Part shown: positions 16,970-25,908 of the stretch, piece by piece | Position numbering within the stretch: the first letter of the stretch is position 1 | Layout of the letters: each line of letters opens with the position of its first letter | Source: an uncultured Holophagaceae bacterium | Lineage (GTDB): Bacteria; Acidobacteriota; Holophagae; Holophagales; Holophagaceae | Direction of reading: 5' to 3' | Length of the DNA stretch: 64,000 nucleotides | Assembly: GCA_903937385.1 (NCBI GenBank) | Contig: CAIZZF010000015.1 | Span: 186,001 to 250,000 of the forward strand | Program-made: the position numbers and the translations under genes | Notes under the pieces: generated by a model | What the model was told of the DNA's origin: nothing | Seen by the model: the letters and a program-made list of their open reading frames with translations, nothing else | Databases searched by the model: none

Positions 16970-18201
16970 AGAGCCCCATGCAATTCCCGCCCTATCAGCC
17001 CCACGGACCCGAGGAGTTGCAGGCCGTCGTGGAGGTCATGAAAACCGGCCAGCTGTCCCCCTTTCTGGGCAAGCACGATCCAGCCTTCCATGGGGGACCC
17101 AGGGTCCAGGAACTGGAAGACCGCTGGGCTGAGGCCCATGGTGTGAACCATGCGGTCGCCTTCAATTCCGCCACCTCGGCCCTCATCGCCGGCCTGGCGG
17201 CCCTCCGGGTGAGCCCGGGGGATGAGGTGCTCGTCGTTGGCTACAGCATGTGCATCTCGGCCAGCGCCCCCCTCCTCTTCGACGCCATCCCGGTCTTCGT
17301 GGACATCGAGCCGGACTGCTTCTGCATGGACCCCGCAAAGATCGAGGCAGCCATCACCCCCCGGACCAAGGCCATCCTGCCCGTGGATCTCTTCGGCCAG
17401 TCTGCGGACATGCCCGCCATTCGGGCCATCGCCGCCAAGCATGGGTTGCGGGTCCTCAACGATGCCTCCCATGTGCCGGCCTGCCGGGCCTTCGGCGGCT
17501 ACGCCGGGACCCTTGGCGATATCGGCGTTTACAGCCTCAACCAGCACAAGATCATCCACTGCGGGGAAGGCGGCCTGGCGGTCACCAACGATGAGGACCT
17601 GGCCCTCCGCCTCAAGCTGCTCCGCAACCACGCCGAGGCGGTGGTCGGGGAGATGGGGCGCACGGATCTGGAAGGGATGGTGGGCGGGAATTATCGCCTG
17701 GGTGAGTTGGAGGCCGCCATCGCCATCGAGCAGCTGAAAAAGCTGCCGGGCCTGCTGGCCGCCCGGCAGGAGCTGGCCGGGAGGCTGGCCGAGCGCCTGA
17801 ACGCCCTCGGCTTCTTGGAGGCCCCCCGGGTCCGGGCCACCTGCGAGCACTCCTACTACCTGTTTCCGGTGCTGTTCGATGCGGCCAAGGCCCGCATGGA
17901 TCGGCAGACCTTCGTGTCCAACCTCAAGCACCAGGGCTATGAGCTCTACCGCCTGGCTGTGGGCTATGTGGAGCCGCTGCACCTCCTGCCCCTCTTCCAG
18001 AAGCCCCGGGAATTCCGGGCCGGCTATCCCTGGAATCTCTTGGCGGGCGAAGCCAAGCAGTCCTACGCGCCCGGCCTGCTGCCGGTCACCGAGCGGCTGC
18101 ACAACACCGAGATGCTGGTGCTGTCCCACATCTACCCGCCCCTGAGCCTGGGTGACATGGACCGCATCGCGGACGCCTTCGCAGCAGCTGCGGAGGCCTG
18201 A
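16966..18201 (+). CDS. DegT/DnrJ/EryC1 (ArnB) family sugar aminotransferase
   Basis: A 411-residue PLP enzyme. FNSATSALIAGL binds the PLP phosphate, NDASHVPACRAF carries the ring-contacting Asp, and SLNQHKIIHCGEGG contains the Schiff-base Lys195. It would aminate a 3- or 4-keto nucleotide sugar made by the SDR or Gfo/Idh partners, giving an amino sugar. It could be the LegC-equivalent step for the nonulosonic acid, or it could act with the upstream oxidoreductase on a different sugar. It overlaps the upstream gene by four bases. Confidence 0.85.
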   Translation: MKSPMQFPPYQPHGPEELQAVVEVMKTGQLSPFLGKHDPAFHGGPRVQELEDRWAEAHGVNHAVAFNSATSALIAGLAALRVSPGDEVLVVGYSMCISASAPLLFDAIPVFVDIEPDCFCMDPAKIEAAITPRTKAILPVDLFGQSADMPAIRAIAAKHGLRVLNDASHVPACRAFGGYAGTLGDIGVYSLNQHKIIHCGEGGLAVTNDEDLALRLKLLRNHAEAVVGEMGRTDLEGMVGGNYRLGELEAAIAIEQLKKLPGLLAARQELAGRLAERLNALGFLEAPRVRATCEHSYYLFPVLFDAAKARMDRQTFVSNLKHQGYELYRLAVGYVEPLHLLPLFQKPREFRAGYPWNLLAGEAKQSYAPGLLPVTERLHNTEMLVLSHIYPPLSLGDMDRIADAFAAAAEA

Positions 18202-18205
18202 ACCC

Positions 18206-19192
18206 ATGAGCGTCAATCATGACGAGGAATACCTCGTCGCCCTCAGGACCTGGATCAATGCCAGCTTCGAGCGAGCCGCCGAACTGGCCCGGGGACCGTT
18301 GGAACCCAGGCCCTGTCCGGTCTGTGGATCCCCCCAGGTAGGCCACCTGTTCAACAATGGAAACCTGGACTACAGCCGTTGCGAGGCTTGCGATCACGTC
18401 TTCATGAATCCCTGGTTTGGCCACCGGCCCGTGGACTATTCGGGCCACGACAAGCTCATGAACCAGTTCTTCGAAATCATGCAGCGCTATCGCACGCGCC
18501 CCTTCGAGGAACGGCAGGCGAACGCGGGGCGGGATCGGCGGATCTCCTTTTTGAGGCGCCATGTCCCCGATGGCGCCAGGCTTCTGGACGTGGGCTGCTC
18601 CACAGGCGATTTCCTGGACCTCGCGGCGCTCTTTTACGAGGTATCGGGCCTGGAGCCCAACGAGAAGACCTGGGCAATCGCCTCCCGCCGCCACGCAGTC
18701 CATCACGGCTACGTCGAGGATCTGCCCCGGGACCAGGTCTTCGATGTGGTGACCCTCAACCAGATCCTCTATGGGATCAAGGATCCGGCCGCCTTCATCC
18801 AGGCCCTCGTGCCCCGGATGCGCTCCGGAGGCAGGCTCTACATCAACACACCGAACGCAGACTCCTGGGCCGTGCGCCTCTTCGGTGGCCGGGCGAACCA
18901 CTTCGAAGGCTTCGCGGCCATGAACGTGTTTACCCCCGGCTCCCTACAACGGTTGATGCGAAATGCGGGTCTGAGGCTGGTCACATTGGAGACTGAGTGG
19001 CTGGATGTTTACTTGCCCGACCTCTTCGAGTGGCTGGACAATCCTTCTGCCTTTATCCACAAAAGAAACGTCCAGCGTCCCGACTACATCCAGGACATGA
19101 AGGATCAGGATGGGTTCCTGGCCAAGTGGAACGAACCCGAATTCCTTCATGAGCGCGGCAACTACCTGGTCGCCCTCTTCGAGAAGCCATGA
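18206..19192 (+). CDS. Class I SAM methyltransferase with N-terminal zinc-ribbon-like motif
   Basis: A 328-residue methyltransferase. Residues about 36-62 carry two Cys pairs (CPVCGSP and CEACDH), the putative zinc-binding head common in sugar C-/O-methyltransferases. The SAM site is RLLDVGCSTGDFLDL and the later FDVVTLNQILYGI is motif IV. It starts four bases after the aminotransferase. It probably methylates the nucleotide sugar or the finished glycan. Confidence 0.8.
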   Translation: MSVNHDEEYLVALRTWINASFERAAELARGPLEPRPCPVCGSPQVGHLFNNGNLDYSRCEACDHVFMNPWFGHRPVDYSGHDKLMNQFFEIMQRYRTRPFEERQANAGRDRRISFLRRHVPDGARLLDVGCSTGDFLDLAALFYEVSGLEPNEKTWAIASRRHAVHHGYVEDLPRDQVFDVVTLNQILYGIKDPAAFIQALVPRMRSGGRLYINTPNADSWAVRLFGGRANHFEGFAAMNVFTPGSLQRLMRNAGLRLVTLETEWLDVYLPDLFEWLDNPSAFIHKRNVQRPDYIQDMKDQDGFLAKWNEPEFLHERGNYLVALFEKP

Positions 19193-20244
19193 AGATCGTG
19201 GCTCTAACCGCCGATCCCGGTGGCGCCGCCGTCCTATCCCCCCTCATCCGGGGCCTGGAGTCCCGTGGGTATCTGGTCGAGACCTGGGCCAAGGGTAGCG
19301 GCTCGGAGCGCTTGCGACACGAGGGGATAGAGGCCCTGGCCATGCCGACCTGGGAAGGCGTTCCCGAGGCCTGGATGGAGGAGAGGGGGGCCTCCCTGCT
19401 GCTGACCTCCGCCACCTCTCTGCCCAGGGTGGATCTGTCCGAGCGCTGGGCCTGGTTGGCTGCTGCGGCCCTCGGCGTTCCCTCCATCGCCTTAGTGGAT
19501 TCCTGGCAGAACTACAGCCTCCGCTTCGCGGGTCCAGAACCCGGCCACCCCTTCATGGCTTTCCCTGACCTAATTGGATGTCCGGATGCCCTAGCCCAAG
19601 AGGAAATGGAGGCGGCCGGGCTGCCCGCGCCCCGCCTGCGGGCCTGGGGCCACCCGGGCCTAGATCGCTTCATCGAGTCTTTCCAGCCCTTGGATCGGCC
19701 CGAGTTCTGGAAGCAGGAACCCGGGCGCCGGGACATCCTGCAGGTGCTGTTCGTATCGGAGGCCATCGCAGAGCACTTCGGGCGGGACCGGGGCTACGAC
19801 CAGCACGACTGCTTCCGCGAATTGGCTGCCTGGCTCCAGGCTTGCGAGGAACCTCTGAACCTCCTGATCAAGCTCCACCCGAAAGAATCGAGAATCGGCC
19901 ACGAGGCCTGGTTCGCAGACCTCCATCCCCGGCATCGGGTGCTGACATTGGAGGGCCTGAGTCCTTTAGAGGCGGTGGGACTGGCGGATGTGGTGGTCGG
20001 CATGACCTCTGTCCTGCTGGTGGAGGCCCATGCGGTCGGCAAGCCGGTCATCAGCCTCCAACCTGGATTGCAGGGGGAGGATCCCTTCGTGCTGAGCAGG
20101 CGCGGCCTGGTCCAGCGCCTGGACCGGATGCCTCCACCGGATCAGTTGCGGCCCGCCAGGAAGGCCGGTCTGGACCGGAAGCCCTTTGCCTGGGATGCCT
20201 TTGTCCACGAGATTGAAACCCTCTGCAGGCCGATCGAAAGGTAA
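19189..20244 (+). CDS. Putative GT-B type glycosyltransferase, function uncertain
   Basis: A 351-residue protein with a two-Rossmann GT-B-like layout: an N-terminal ALTADPGGAAVLSPLIRGLESRG loop, LLIKLHPKES in the middle and VVGMTSVLLVEAHAVGKPVISLQP, a GT-B donor-binding motif like that of UDP-GlcNAc epimerase and capsule transferases. I cannot place it in a named family. Translationally coupled to the methyltransferase (four-base overlap). Confidence 0.6.
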   Translation: MKIVALTADPGGAAVLSPLIRGLESRGYLVETWAKGSGSERLRHEGIEALAMPTWEGVPEAWMEERGASLLLTSATSLPRVDLSERWAWLAAAALGVPSIALVDSWQNYSLRFAGPEPGHPFMAFPDLIGCPDALAQEEMEAAGLPAPRLRAWGHPGLDRFIESFQPLDRPEFWKQEPGRRDILQVLFVSEAIAEHFGRDRGYDQHDCFRELAAWLQACEEPLNLLIKLHPKESRIGHEAWFADLHPRHRVLTLEGLSPLEAVGLADVVVGMTSVLLVEAHAVGKPVISLQPGLQGEDPFVLSRRGLVQRLDRMPPPDQLRPARKAGLDRKPFAWDAFVHEIETLCRPIER

Positions 20245-20248
20245 ACCG

Positions 20249-22633
20249 ATGGTCCACTCCAATCGATATGAAGCAGCCATGGCCAGGTCCGCTGCGGCGT
20301 TCGTAGAGCTGCGCGGTTCGGCCAAGGGCCGGCCCGTGTTCGTCCTTGGCACCGGACCCTCGGCCAAGGATTTCAACCTCACACCACTGAAGCATGAACT
20401 CACCATTTCGGTGAACGGATTTGGCCGGATCCCCAGCATTGAAGAGATTTCGCCCAGCTTCCACCTGGTGGCTGACCCTTCCGCCTGGAATCCTGTCCAG
20501 TTCCCGACAGCCTTTGCGGACACACTCTCGGGGCTCTCCTTCCTGGATCACTGTCCCACCCAGCTGATCCTGCCGATGAATTACGCGGAAATGACCCTGG
20601 ATCACCCCGCCTATCAAAATTGGGCGCCGCTTTATTTCCAGTACACCGATGATCCGACCTGGCCCATCGACTTCTCCCGTCCCGTGCCCACCTGGGGTCA
20701 GAACATTCTCAATATCGGCCTGATGTTCTGCCTACATCTGGAGGCGAAGGAGGTCTTCCTGGTGGGCTTTGACAATGGCGGAGTGATTGATCGCTTGAGC
20801 GACCACGTGAACTTCTACCCTGCTGCGGAGCGATTCGAAGAAGCGGTGAAGGTCTACGACGATGCCGAGATGAGGCGCTGCATGGGCGTCCACTTGAATC
20901 AGCTCCATGCGCTGAAGCGGATCGCCACGGAAAACGGGATGGGAATCTATACCTGCTCGAAGCGGGGCAGTTTTCGGATGTTCCCCTACCTGGATTTCAA
21001 TAGCCTGGACCTGGCCAAGTTGCCGGAGGCAGCGGCCGCAGCTGAGGAATCCACTTTGGCTCTGCCAGAGCGTCCCGCACCAACGGGAGGTATTCTGTCC
21101 AGGATTTTTCATTACGCCCAGGACGATCCGGGCGTTCCCGCTCTCCACCTGCTGGAGCCCCCGGGTTGGAGGACAGTGACTCGAGGGGCATTGGCGGATT
21201 CGATCAGCCGTTATGCCGCGAACTTCAGCACGGTCGGGCGACCCGGCAGCCTGATTCTCTTCCTGAAACGGACGGACGAGGACTTGTTGGCGGCCTACCT
21301 GGGCGCCATTGCAGCGGGCCGCGTCCCCGCTCAGCTAAGTCCCCCCACCGCCAAGGTGCGCCCCGAAGAACACACTCGATGGATGAACCATCTTCTCAAT
21401 GTGACAAAGGCAGAGATCCTGTTCACGGACCCAGACTTCCCTCACGAATGTCTCCTGGAGCGTCAACTGACCTGGCTTTCGCCGGAGGGTCCCTGGGTCC
21501 AACCTGGCCAGGAGCCCTTCAGCTTTGCGGACCGACCTGACAACTTGGCCCTCGCCCAGATGTCCAGTGGGACCACGGGCCTGCAAAAGGCCGTGTTCCT
21601 CACCCATCAGGGAATCCTCGATCACATGGACAGCTATGGGAAGGCCATCGGTCTAAGGGCTGGGGATGTCGTAATCAGTTGGCTCCCGCTATATCACGAC
21701 ATGGGCCTTATGGCGGCCTACCTGATGCCCCTGATGGCGGGTGTGCCCCTGGTTCTCATGGACCCATTCCGTTGGATCTCGAATCCGAAGTTGCTGGTGG
21801 AAGCCGCCGAGCGATTCTCGGCCACCATCACCTTCCTTCCCAATTTCGCCTACCAGGTCCTCGCGGATAAATGTCCTGGGCGAGGACTCGGAGGCCTACG
21901 CCTCTTCGTGAACTGTTCCGAACCGGCGCGGCCTGAGACTCACGAGCGCTTTCTGGAGGCCTTCCCGGACGTGGATCGGGGGGCCCTGTCCGTGTGCTAT
22001 GCCATGGCGGAGAACACTTTCGGCGTCTCCCAAACGGAACCGGGGGTTCCTCCCCGCAGCGTGGTCATCGGCACCAAGAAAGTCCTCTCCTGTGGTCGCA
22101 TCCTTCCGGGAACGGACCTACGGATCAACGCGGAGGATGCAGACGGGGTCGGAGAGGTGGCCATCCGCGGGGCCTTCCTCTTCAGCCGCTTCCTGGATGG
22201 CGCGGAGCATCTCGTGGATGGATTCTATCCCACGGGCGACCTTGGGAAACTGGAGGGTGGAGAACTCTTCATCACTGGGCGGAAGAAGGATCTGATCATC
22301 GTGAACGGGAAGAACATCTACCCCCAGGATGTGGAACACGCGGCCTCCTCTTGTGAGGGGGTTTACCCTGGGCGCACCGTCTGCTTCGGCGTGGAAAATG
22401 AGGCTGCAGGCAGCGAGGATCTGGTAGTGCTCGTAGAACCCCGGGTGCCTGAACCCGGCGATGACCTGCTGGTTCGGATCTCCAATGCCGTGGAGCGGGA
22501 ATCCGGGATCCGCCCCCGGCATATCGGCGTGGTGCCCCACATGAGTTTGACGAAGACAAGCAGCGGGAAGGTCAGCCGGATGCGGAACAAGGAGCTCTTT
22601 CTGGAAGGCCGCTTGGGGAGTGCTCGATGCTGA
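20249..22633 (+). CDS. Fusion: Maf/MptE-like domain + FAAL-type acyl-AMP ligase
   Basis: A 794-residue two-part protein. Residues about 1-260 resemble the DUF115/MptE-like core of flagellin Maf glycosyltransferases: VFVLGTGPSAKDF (31-42), FHLVADPSAW and EVFLVGFDNGG. Residues about 280-794 are an adenylation enzyme: SSGTTG phosphate loop (439-444), SWLPLYHDMGL typical of fatty-acyl-AMP ligases, TGD (662-664), GRKKD hinge (677-681), and Lys774 in KTSSGKVSR, the catalytic lysine of the C-terminal lobe. It should activate a carboxylic acid as acyl-AMP. The next gene supplies a carrier protein and overlaps it by seven bases. I know of no described protein with this pairing. Confidence 0.8.
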   Translation: MVHSNRYEAAMARSAAAFVELRGSAKGRPVFVLGTGPSAKDFNLTPLKHELTISVNGFGRIPSIEEISPSFHLVADPSAWNPVQFPTAFADTLSGLSFLDHCPTQLILPMNYAEMTLDHPAYQNWAPLYFQYTDDPTWPIDFSRPVPTWGQNILNIGLMFCLHLEAKEVFLVGFDNGGVIDRLSDHVNFYPAAERFEEAVKVYDDAEMRRCMGVHLNQLHALKRIATENGMGIYTCSKRGSFRMFPYLDFNSLDLAKLPEAAAAAEESTLALPERPAPTGGILSRIFHYAQDDPGVPALHLLEPPGWRTVTRGALADSISRYAANFSTVGRPGSLILFLKRTDEDLLAAYLGAIAAGRVPAQLSPPTAKVRPEEHTRWMNHLLNVTKAEILFTDPDFPHECLLERQLTWLSPEGPWVQPGQEPFSFADRPDNLALAQMSSGTTGLQKAVFLTHQGILDHMDSYGKAIGLRAGDVVISWLPLYHDMGLMAAYLMPLMAGVPLVLMDPFRWISNPKLLVEAAERFSATITFLPNFAYQVLADKCPGRGLGGLRLFVNCSEPARPETHERFLEAFPDVDRGALSVCYAMAENTFGVSQTEPGVPPRSVVIGTKKVLSCGRILPGTDLRINAEDADGVGEVAIRGAFLFSRFLDGAEHLVDGFYPTGDLGKLEGGELFITGRKKDLIIVNGKNIYPQDVEHAASSCEGVYPGRTVCFGVENEAAGSEDLVVLVEPRVPEPGDDLLVRISNAVERESGIRPRHIGVVPHMSLTKTSSGKVSRMRNKELFLEGRLGSARC

Positions 22634-25548
22634 TCCTGGGGAACAGCCACGTCTCTGTCTTCGAAGACGGCATCCTCTGCCCCGAGGAAACAGTGGAGGT
22701 GCGCTGGATGGGGGCCCTGCTGGCCCGACACTTCCTGGATGGCCATCCGGCGGGGAGGGCCGCAGTGAAGGTAATCCACGCTGAGCCAGGCTGGACTTTC
22801 CTCTTCCTCGGGAACCACGATGTCCAGGCGCTCTGGCGTTCCGTCGGCGTAGGAGAATTTGACCTGGCATTGGAGCGGCTGCTGGCCGATTACGAGTCCA
22901 TGTTCAACCTCCTCTCCAGTAGCGGTTCCCTGGCCTGGGTAGCCAGCGTCCAGCAGGTCCGGAACGTGGCCCAGAGTCCCGCCGAGGAAACCGCGCTGCT
23001 GAGGCTGGAGGTCGCATTCCGCGAGGGGCTCACGGCACTCTGTACACGGATCGGCGTCGCGGTTTTGGATCCCCTCAAGCCCTATCGAGCTGCGGATGGC
23101 CGCATCGACGCGGCGATTCTCCAGACTGACGGCCTGCACATCCTCCATGAGCGAAGTGGACTCTTCCTGGAGGCATTTTCGACGCTATCAGGCCTTCATC
23201 TCAATCGGAATTCAGAGCCCCGGGGCCGCCGTTTCCGCCCGGATAATGAAGTGGGCTCCTTGGCTGGACTTGTGACAGGGCGCCTCGGCCTGCCGGCCCA
23301 AGCGATTCCGCCTAGGCAGCACCTCGCTAATCAGATTGCCCTCCAGGCCCGGGACCTGCTCGCCCGACGAGGTCTGGTGGTCGAAATCCTCTGCGACACC
23401 GACCTCGTCAGCTCTAGTCTCCTGGATTCCCTGGGGTTGGTGGAGCTCTATGCCTGGCTGCACGGTTATCTAGGTCAGACCCTGGATTTCGATGTGGACC
23501 TGCGCGCTTTTCCCACAGCCAACGACCTGGCGGAGCGATTTTCGAAAGTCGTACACTGGCAGCCCGGCCTGGAGGACTTCGTCATATCCCTGGAGGAGCC
23601 TGAAGACTCCCTAGCGGTGCTGGAAGCGGAGGACCGGATCGCAGAGGGAGGTGAAGCCCTGTTTGTGCGCCTAGCCCAGGTGGAGAAGGAGACCTTGCCC
23701 GAAGGCCATGGCTACGGAATCATCGACTACTGGAAGTCTCTAGCTTCCGGTGTCTCGGCCCGAGCCGTCTACCTTGCGGCTAGCGCGGGAATCCGCAGCT
23801 TTCCCATATCTTCAAAGCGGCTCCAGCAGCGAATGATTCGGTTGGTTTCTGGAGCGGGGGTGCCAAGCGGAGATCGCCATGGGGACCTGAGCATGGTGCA
23901 GGACTGGCTGCGGGTTTGGACGGCCATGGCCCATTCGGACTTTGCCGACCTGCTTCCAGCCCTCCTCCGGCCTTGGCGAGAGACTTTGCCCGATCACCTG
24001 GACCTGCTGGTCCTGGAAGCCAGGGCCATGAAGGTCGGGAAGGATTTTGCAGGGGCTCACAGCCTCCTCGATACGGTGGAGTCCGCCTGGCCCTGGATGG
24101 CCGATGCCAAGCTGTTGCGCGGCGAGTTGTTCCTGGAGGAGGGCCAGGCCACACAGGCACAGGAGTGTTTCAAGGCAGCACTTGCGCTGGACACCCAGGC
24201 AGTTGGCACCGAGTCCGCTATCTCTGGCTGGAATCGCTTCTGTGCCTCCAACCGGAAGCCTGCCGTTGTGGCGGCTGTCCCTGCCCCTGGCAACGCGCTG
24301 GATCCAGATACGGAGGCATCACCCGCCCAGGAGCTTCTGGAACAGGCGGACGAGGCCATCGGGCGGCAGGACTTCGGGGCGGCCCAGGAACTTCTCATTG
24401 CTGCACTGGACCTCAATCCGAACCTGCCCCTGGTCTATCGCGCCCTGTCGGGACTGCTGGACTCACAGGGGGATTCGGAAATGGCCCGCAAGATCCTGGA
24501 GGCAGGACTGGACCAGAACCCAGAGGACGAATCACTCTGGGACAGCCTGATCGATCTGGCCGAGGGATTGTGGCCCGCCCAGGCAGGGCTGGACGCCAAG
24601 GACGCCCTTTCGAGAGTTCCCACCGGCGGCGGAGGTCGCTGGCATCAACTGGCCGCTCAGACCCTGCTGGAACAGGGCCACCAAGATGCGGCGCTGCGGA
24701 TCCTGGAAGAGGGGCTTCGCCATTATCCTAGGCACGCAGCTTTGCGAGCCGTCAGAGAAGCGCACTACCCCACGCTGTTCAAGACTCCAAGCCCCCCGAT
24801 CCCTGACCAGGCGCCGCGCATGACCGTCATCTGCGCTGTCTGGCACAAGGATCCGGATCGCTTCTCCCTGCTGCGGGATCACCAGGCCTGCCTGGATGCC
24901 CAGACGGTGTCGGTAGACCGCATCTACGTTTTCGATGGCGGGGATCAGCCGCCCGAGTGGATGCACGGCAAGGTGGTAACGACCCGCGAGAAACTGACCA
25001 TCTACGAGGCATGGAACCTGGCCCTGCCCCTGGTGCGGACACCGTACCTCATGACCCTCAACCTCGATGACCGCCTAAACCTTGATTGCGTGGCCCTCTA
25101 TGAAGAGGCCCTGGACGCAGGGGCGGACCTCACCACAGGCGACTGGCGCATCACCTTCTCCCAGGAGGAGACCAACCGACTAGAACTGAGCTTCCCTGCG
25201 AAGGAGCTGCCCTTGGTCCGGGACCGCATATGGCCGCCGCCGCCTCATGAACCCGCCCGCCTTGGGAGCGCCGGGGAGAACTGGTCCCTGGGTCCGGCCT
25301 ATGCATGGAAGATGAAACTCCATCTGGAATTCCCGCGGTTTCCCTGGATGTTTGGTGATGGGACCCTGATCCGCACGATTGGTGACGCTGTATGGGGCAA
25401 GCTTCTCGAAGGGGCGGGGAAGAATATCGTACGGCTTCCATGGGTGATAGGGCACTACCACAGCCACCCAGGAGAACAGGCGGAATTCCGAAACCCCGCG
25501 ATGAAAGAAACAGAGACAGTCAATCGTGTGGGGATCGCTTACGTATAG
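22627..25548 (+). CDS. Fusion: SGNH hydrolase/acyltransferase fold + acyl carrier protein + TPR + family 2 glycosyltransferase
   Basis: A 973-residue protein with four recognisable parts. Residues 1-195 form an SGNH-like domain: GNSH with Ser7, GNHD with Asn63, and TDGLH with Asp168/His171 as catalytic candidates. Residues about 230-310 look like an acyl carrier protein, with DSLGLVEL and Ser268 as the likely phosphopantetheine site. Residues about 420-710 are helical TPR-type repeats. Residues 731-973 are a GT-A glycosyltransferase (MTVICAVWHKDPDR, metal motif LDDR at 813-816). The simplest model is that acyl groups activated by the upstream ligase are loaded on this carrier and moved to a sugar by the SGNH domain while the GT2 domain adds that sugar. 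That is inference. Confidence 0.75.
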   Translation: MLILGNSHVSVFEDGILCPEETVEVRWMGALLARHFLDGHPAGRAAVKVIHAEPGWTFLFLGNHDVQALWRSVGVGEFDLALERLLADYESMFNLLSSSGSLAWVASVQQVRNVAQSPAEETALLRLEVAFREGLTALCTRIGVAVLDPLKPYRAADGRIDAAILQTDGLHILHERSGLFLEAFSTLSGLHLNRNSEPRGRRFRPDNEVGSLAGLVTGRLGLPAQAIPPRQHLANQIALQARDLLARRGLVVEILCDTDLVSSSLLDSLGLVELYAWLHGYLGQTLDFDVDLRAFPTANDLAERFSKVVHWQPGLEDFVISLEEPEDSLAVLEAEDRIAEGGEALFVRLAQVEKETLPEGHGYGIIDYWKSLASGVSARAVYLAASAGIRSFPISSKRLQQRMIRLVSGAGVPSGDRHGDLSMVQDWLRVWTAMAHSDFADLLPALLRPWRETLPDHLDLLVLEARAMKVGKDFAGAHSLLDTVESAWPWMADAKLLRGELFLEEGQATQAQECFKAALALDTQAVGTESAISGWNRFCASNRKPAVVAAVPAPGNALDPDTEASPAQELLEQADEAIGRQDFGAAQELLIAALDLNPNLPLVYRALSGLLDSQGDSEMARKILEAGLDQNPEDESLWDSLIDLAEGLWPAQAGLDAKDALSRVPTGGGGRWHQLAAQTLLEQGHQDAALRILEEGLRHYPRHAALRAVREAHYPTLFKTPSPPIPDQAPRMTVICAVWHKDPDRFSLLRDHQACLDAQTVSVDRIYVFDGGDQPPEWMHGKVVTTREKLTIYEAWNLALPLVRTPYLMTLNLDDRLNLDCVALYEEALDAGADLTTGDWRITFSQEETNRLELSFPAKELPLVRDRIWPPPPHEPARLGSAGENWSLGPAYAWKMKLHLEFPRFPWMFGDGTLIRTIGDAVWGKLLEGAGKNIVRLPWVIGHYHSHPGEQAEFRNPAMKETETVNRVGIAYV

Positions 25549-25631
25549 GCCCAAGGGTGGGCAGATGGCACCAATTCTTGGATTTTGTATCCCCAACGTG
25601 AATTCGTTCCTGATTTTAAGTTGACCCATGA

Positions 25632-25670
25632 GCGGGAGCGGTAGTCCCGCACCCCCTGGTTCGTGGGGGT
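25632..25670 (+). terminator. Two adjacent hairpins, candidate terminator of the glycan operon
   Basis: GCGGGA/TCCCGC (25632-25650) is followed directly by ACCCCC/GGGGGT (25651-25670). Only a poor T stretch follows, so intrinsic termination is plausible but not certain. Confidence 0.4.
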
Positions 25671-25859
25671 TATGTGGGAACAATCCCCTAGGTCTACCCG
25701 TTGGGCTGCGAAGGGTGTAGCGAAATACCTATGATGGGAAGAACAACCGCCATTACCAATGATCCACCTGATGGCCTGCCAGGACTTTCCCCTATCGGCC
25801 CATGCTGCTTGGCACCATTTGCCCAGAATGGGTCCCCCCGAGGCTAGGCTCCTGATCAC

Positions 25860-25887
25860 TCATGTTGGGGTCCTGAAGTGCCGATAA
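25860..25887 (+). promoter_or_regulatory. Sigma-28 (FliA) promoter
   Basis: GCCGATAA at 25880-25887 equals the sigma-28 -10 consensus. The -35 TCATGTTG (25860-25867) matches TAAAGTTT at five of eight positions with a 12-base spacer, the same spacer as at the flagellin promoter. It lies about 20 bases upstream of the ATG at 25909. Confidence 0.65.
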
Positions 25888-25908
25888 TCTGTCCCAGAGG
25901 GGGCGATC

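Larger units (their letters stand above)
25549..25908. other. Intergenic region after the glycan operon
   Basis: 360 bases without a supportable gene. It contains two adjacent hairpins that may end the operon and, at its right end, a sigma-28-type promoter for the next gene. Nothing else is recognised. Confidence 0.6.

Noticed and set aside
25809-25822. Sigma-54-like TTGGCACCATTTGC upstream of the Ser/Thr-rich gene
   Set aside because: Only eight bases separate the GG and GC instead of ten, and a consensus sigma-28 -10 box lies closer to the start.
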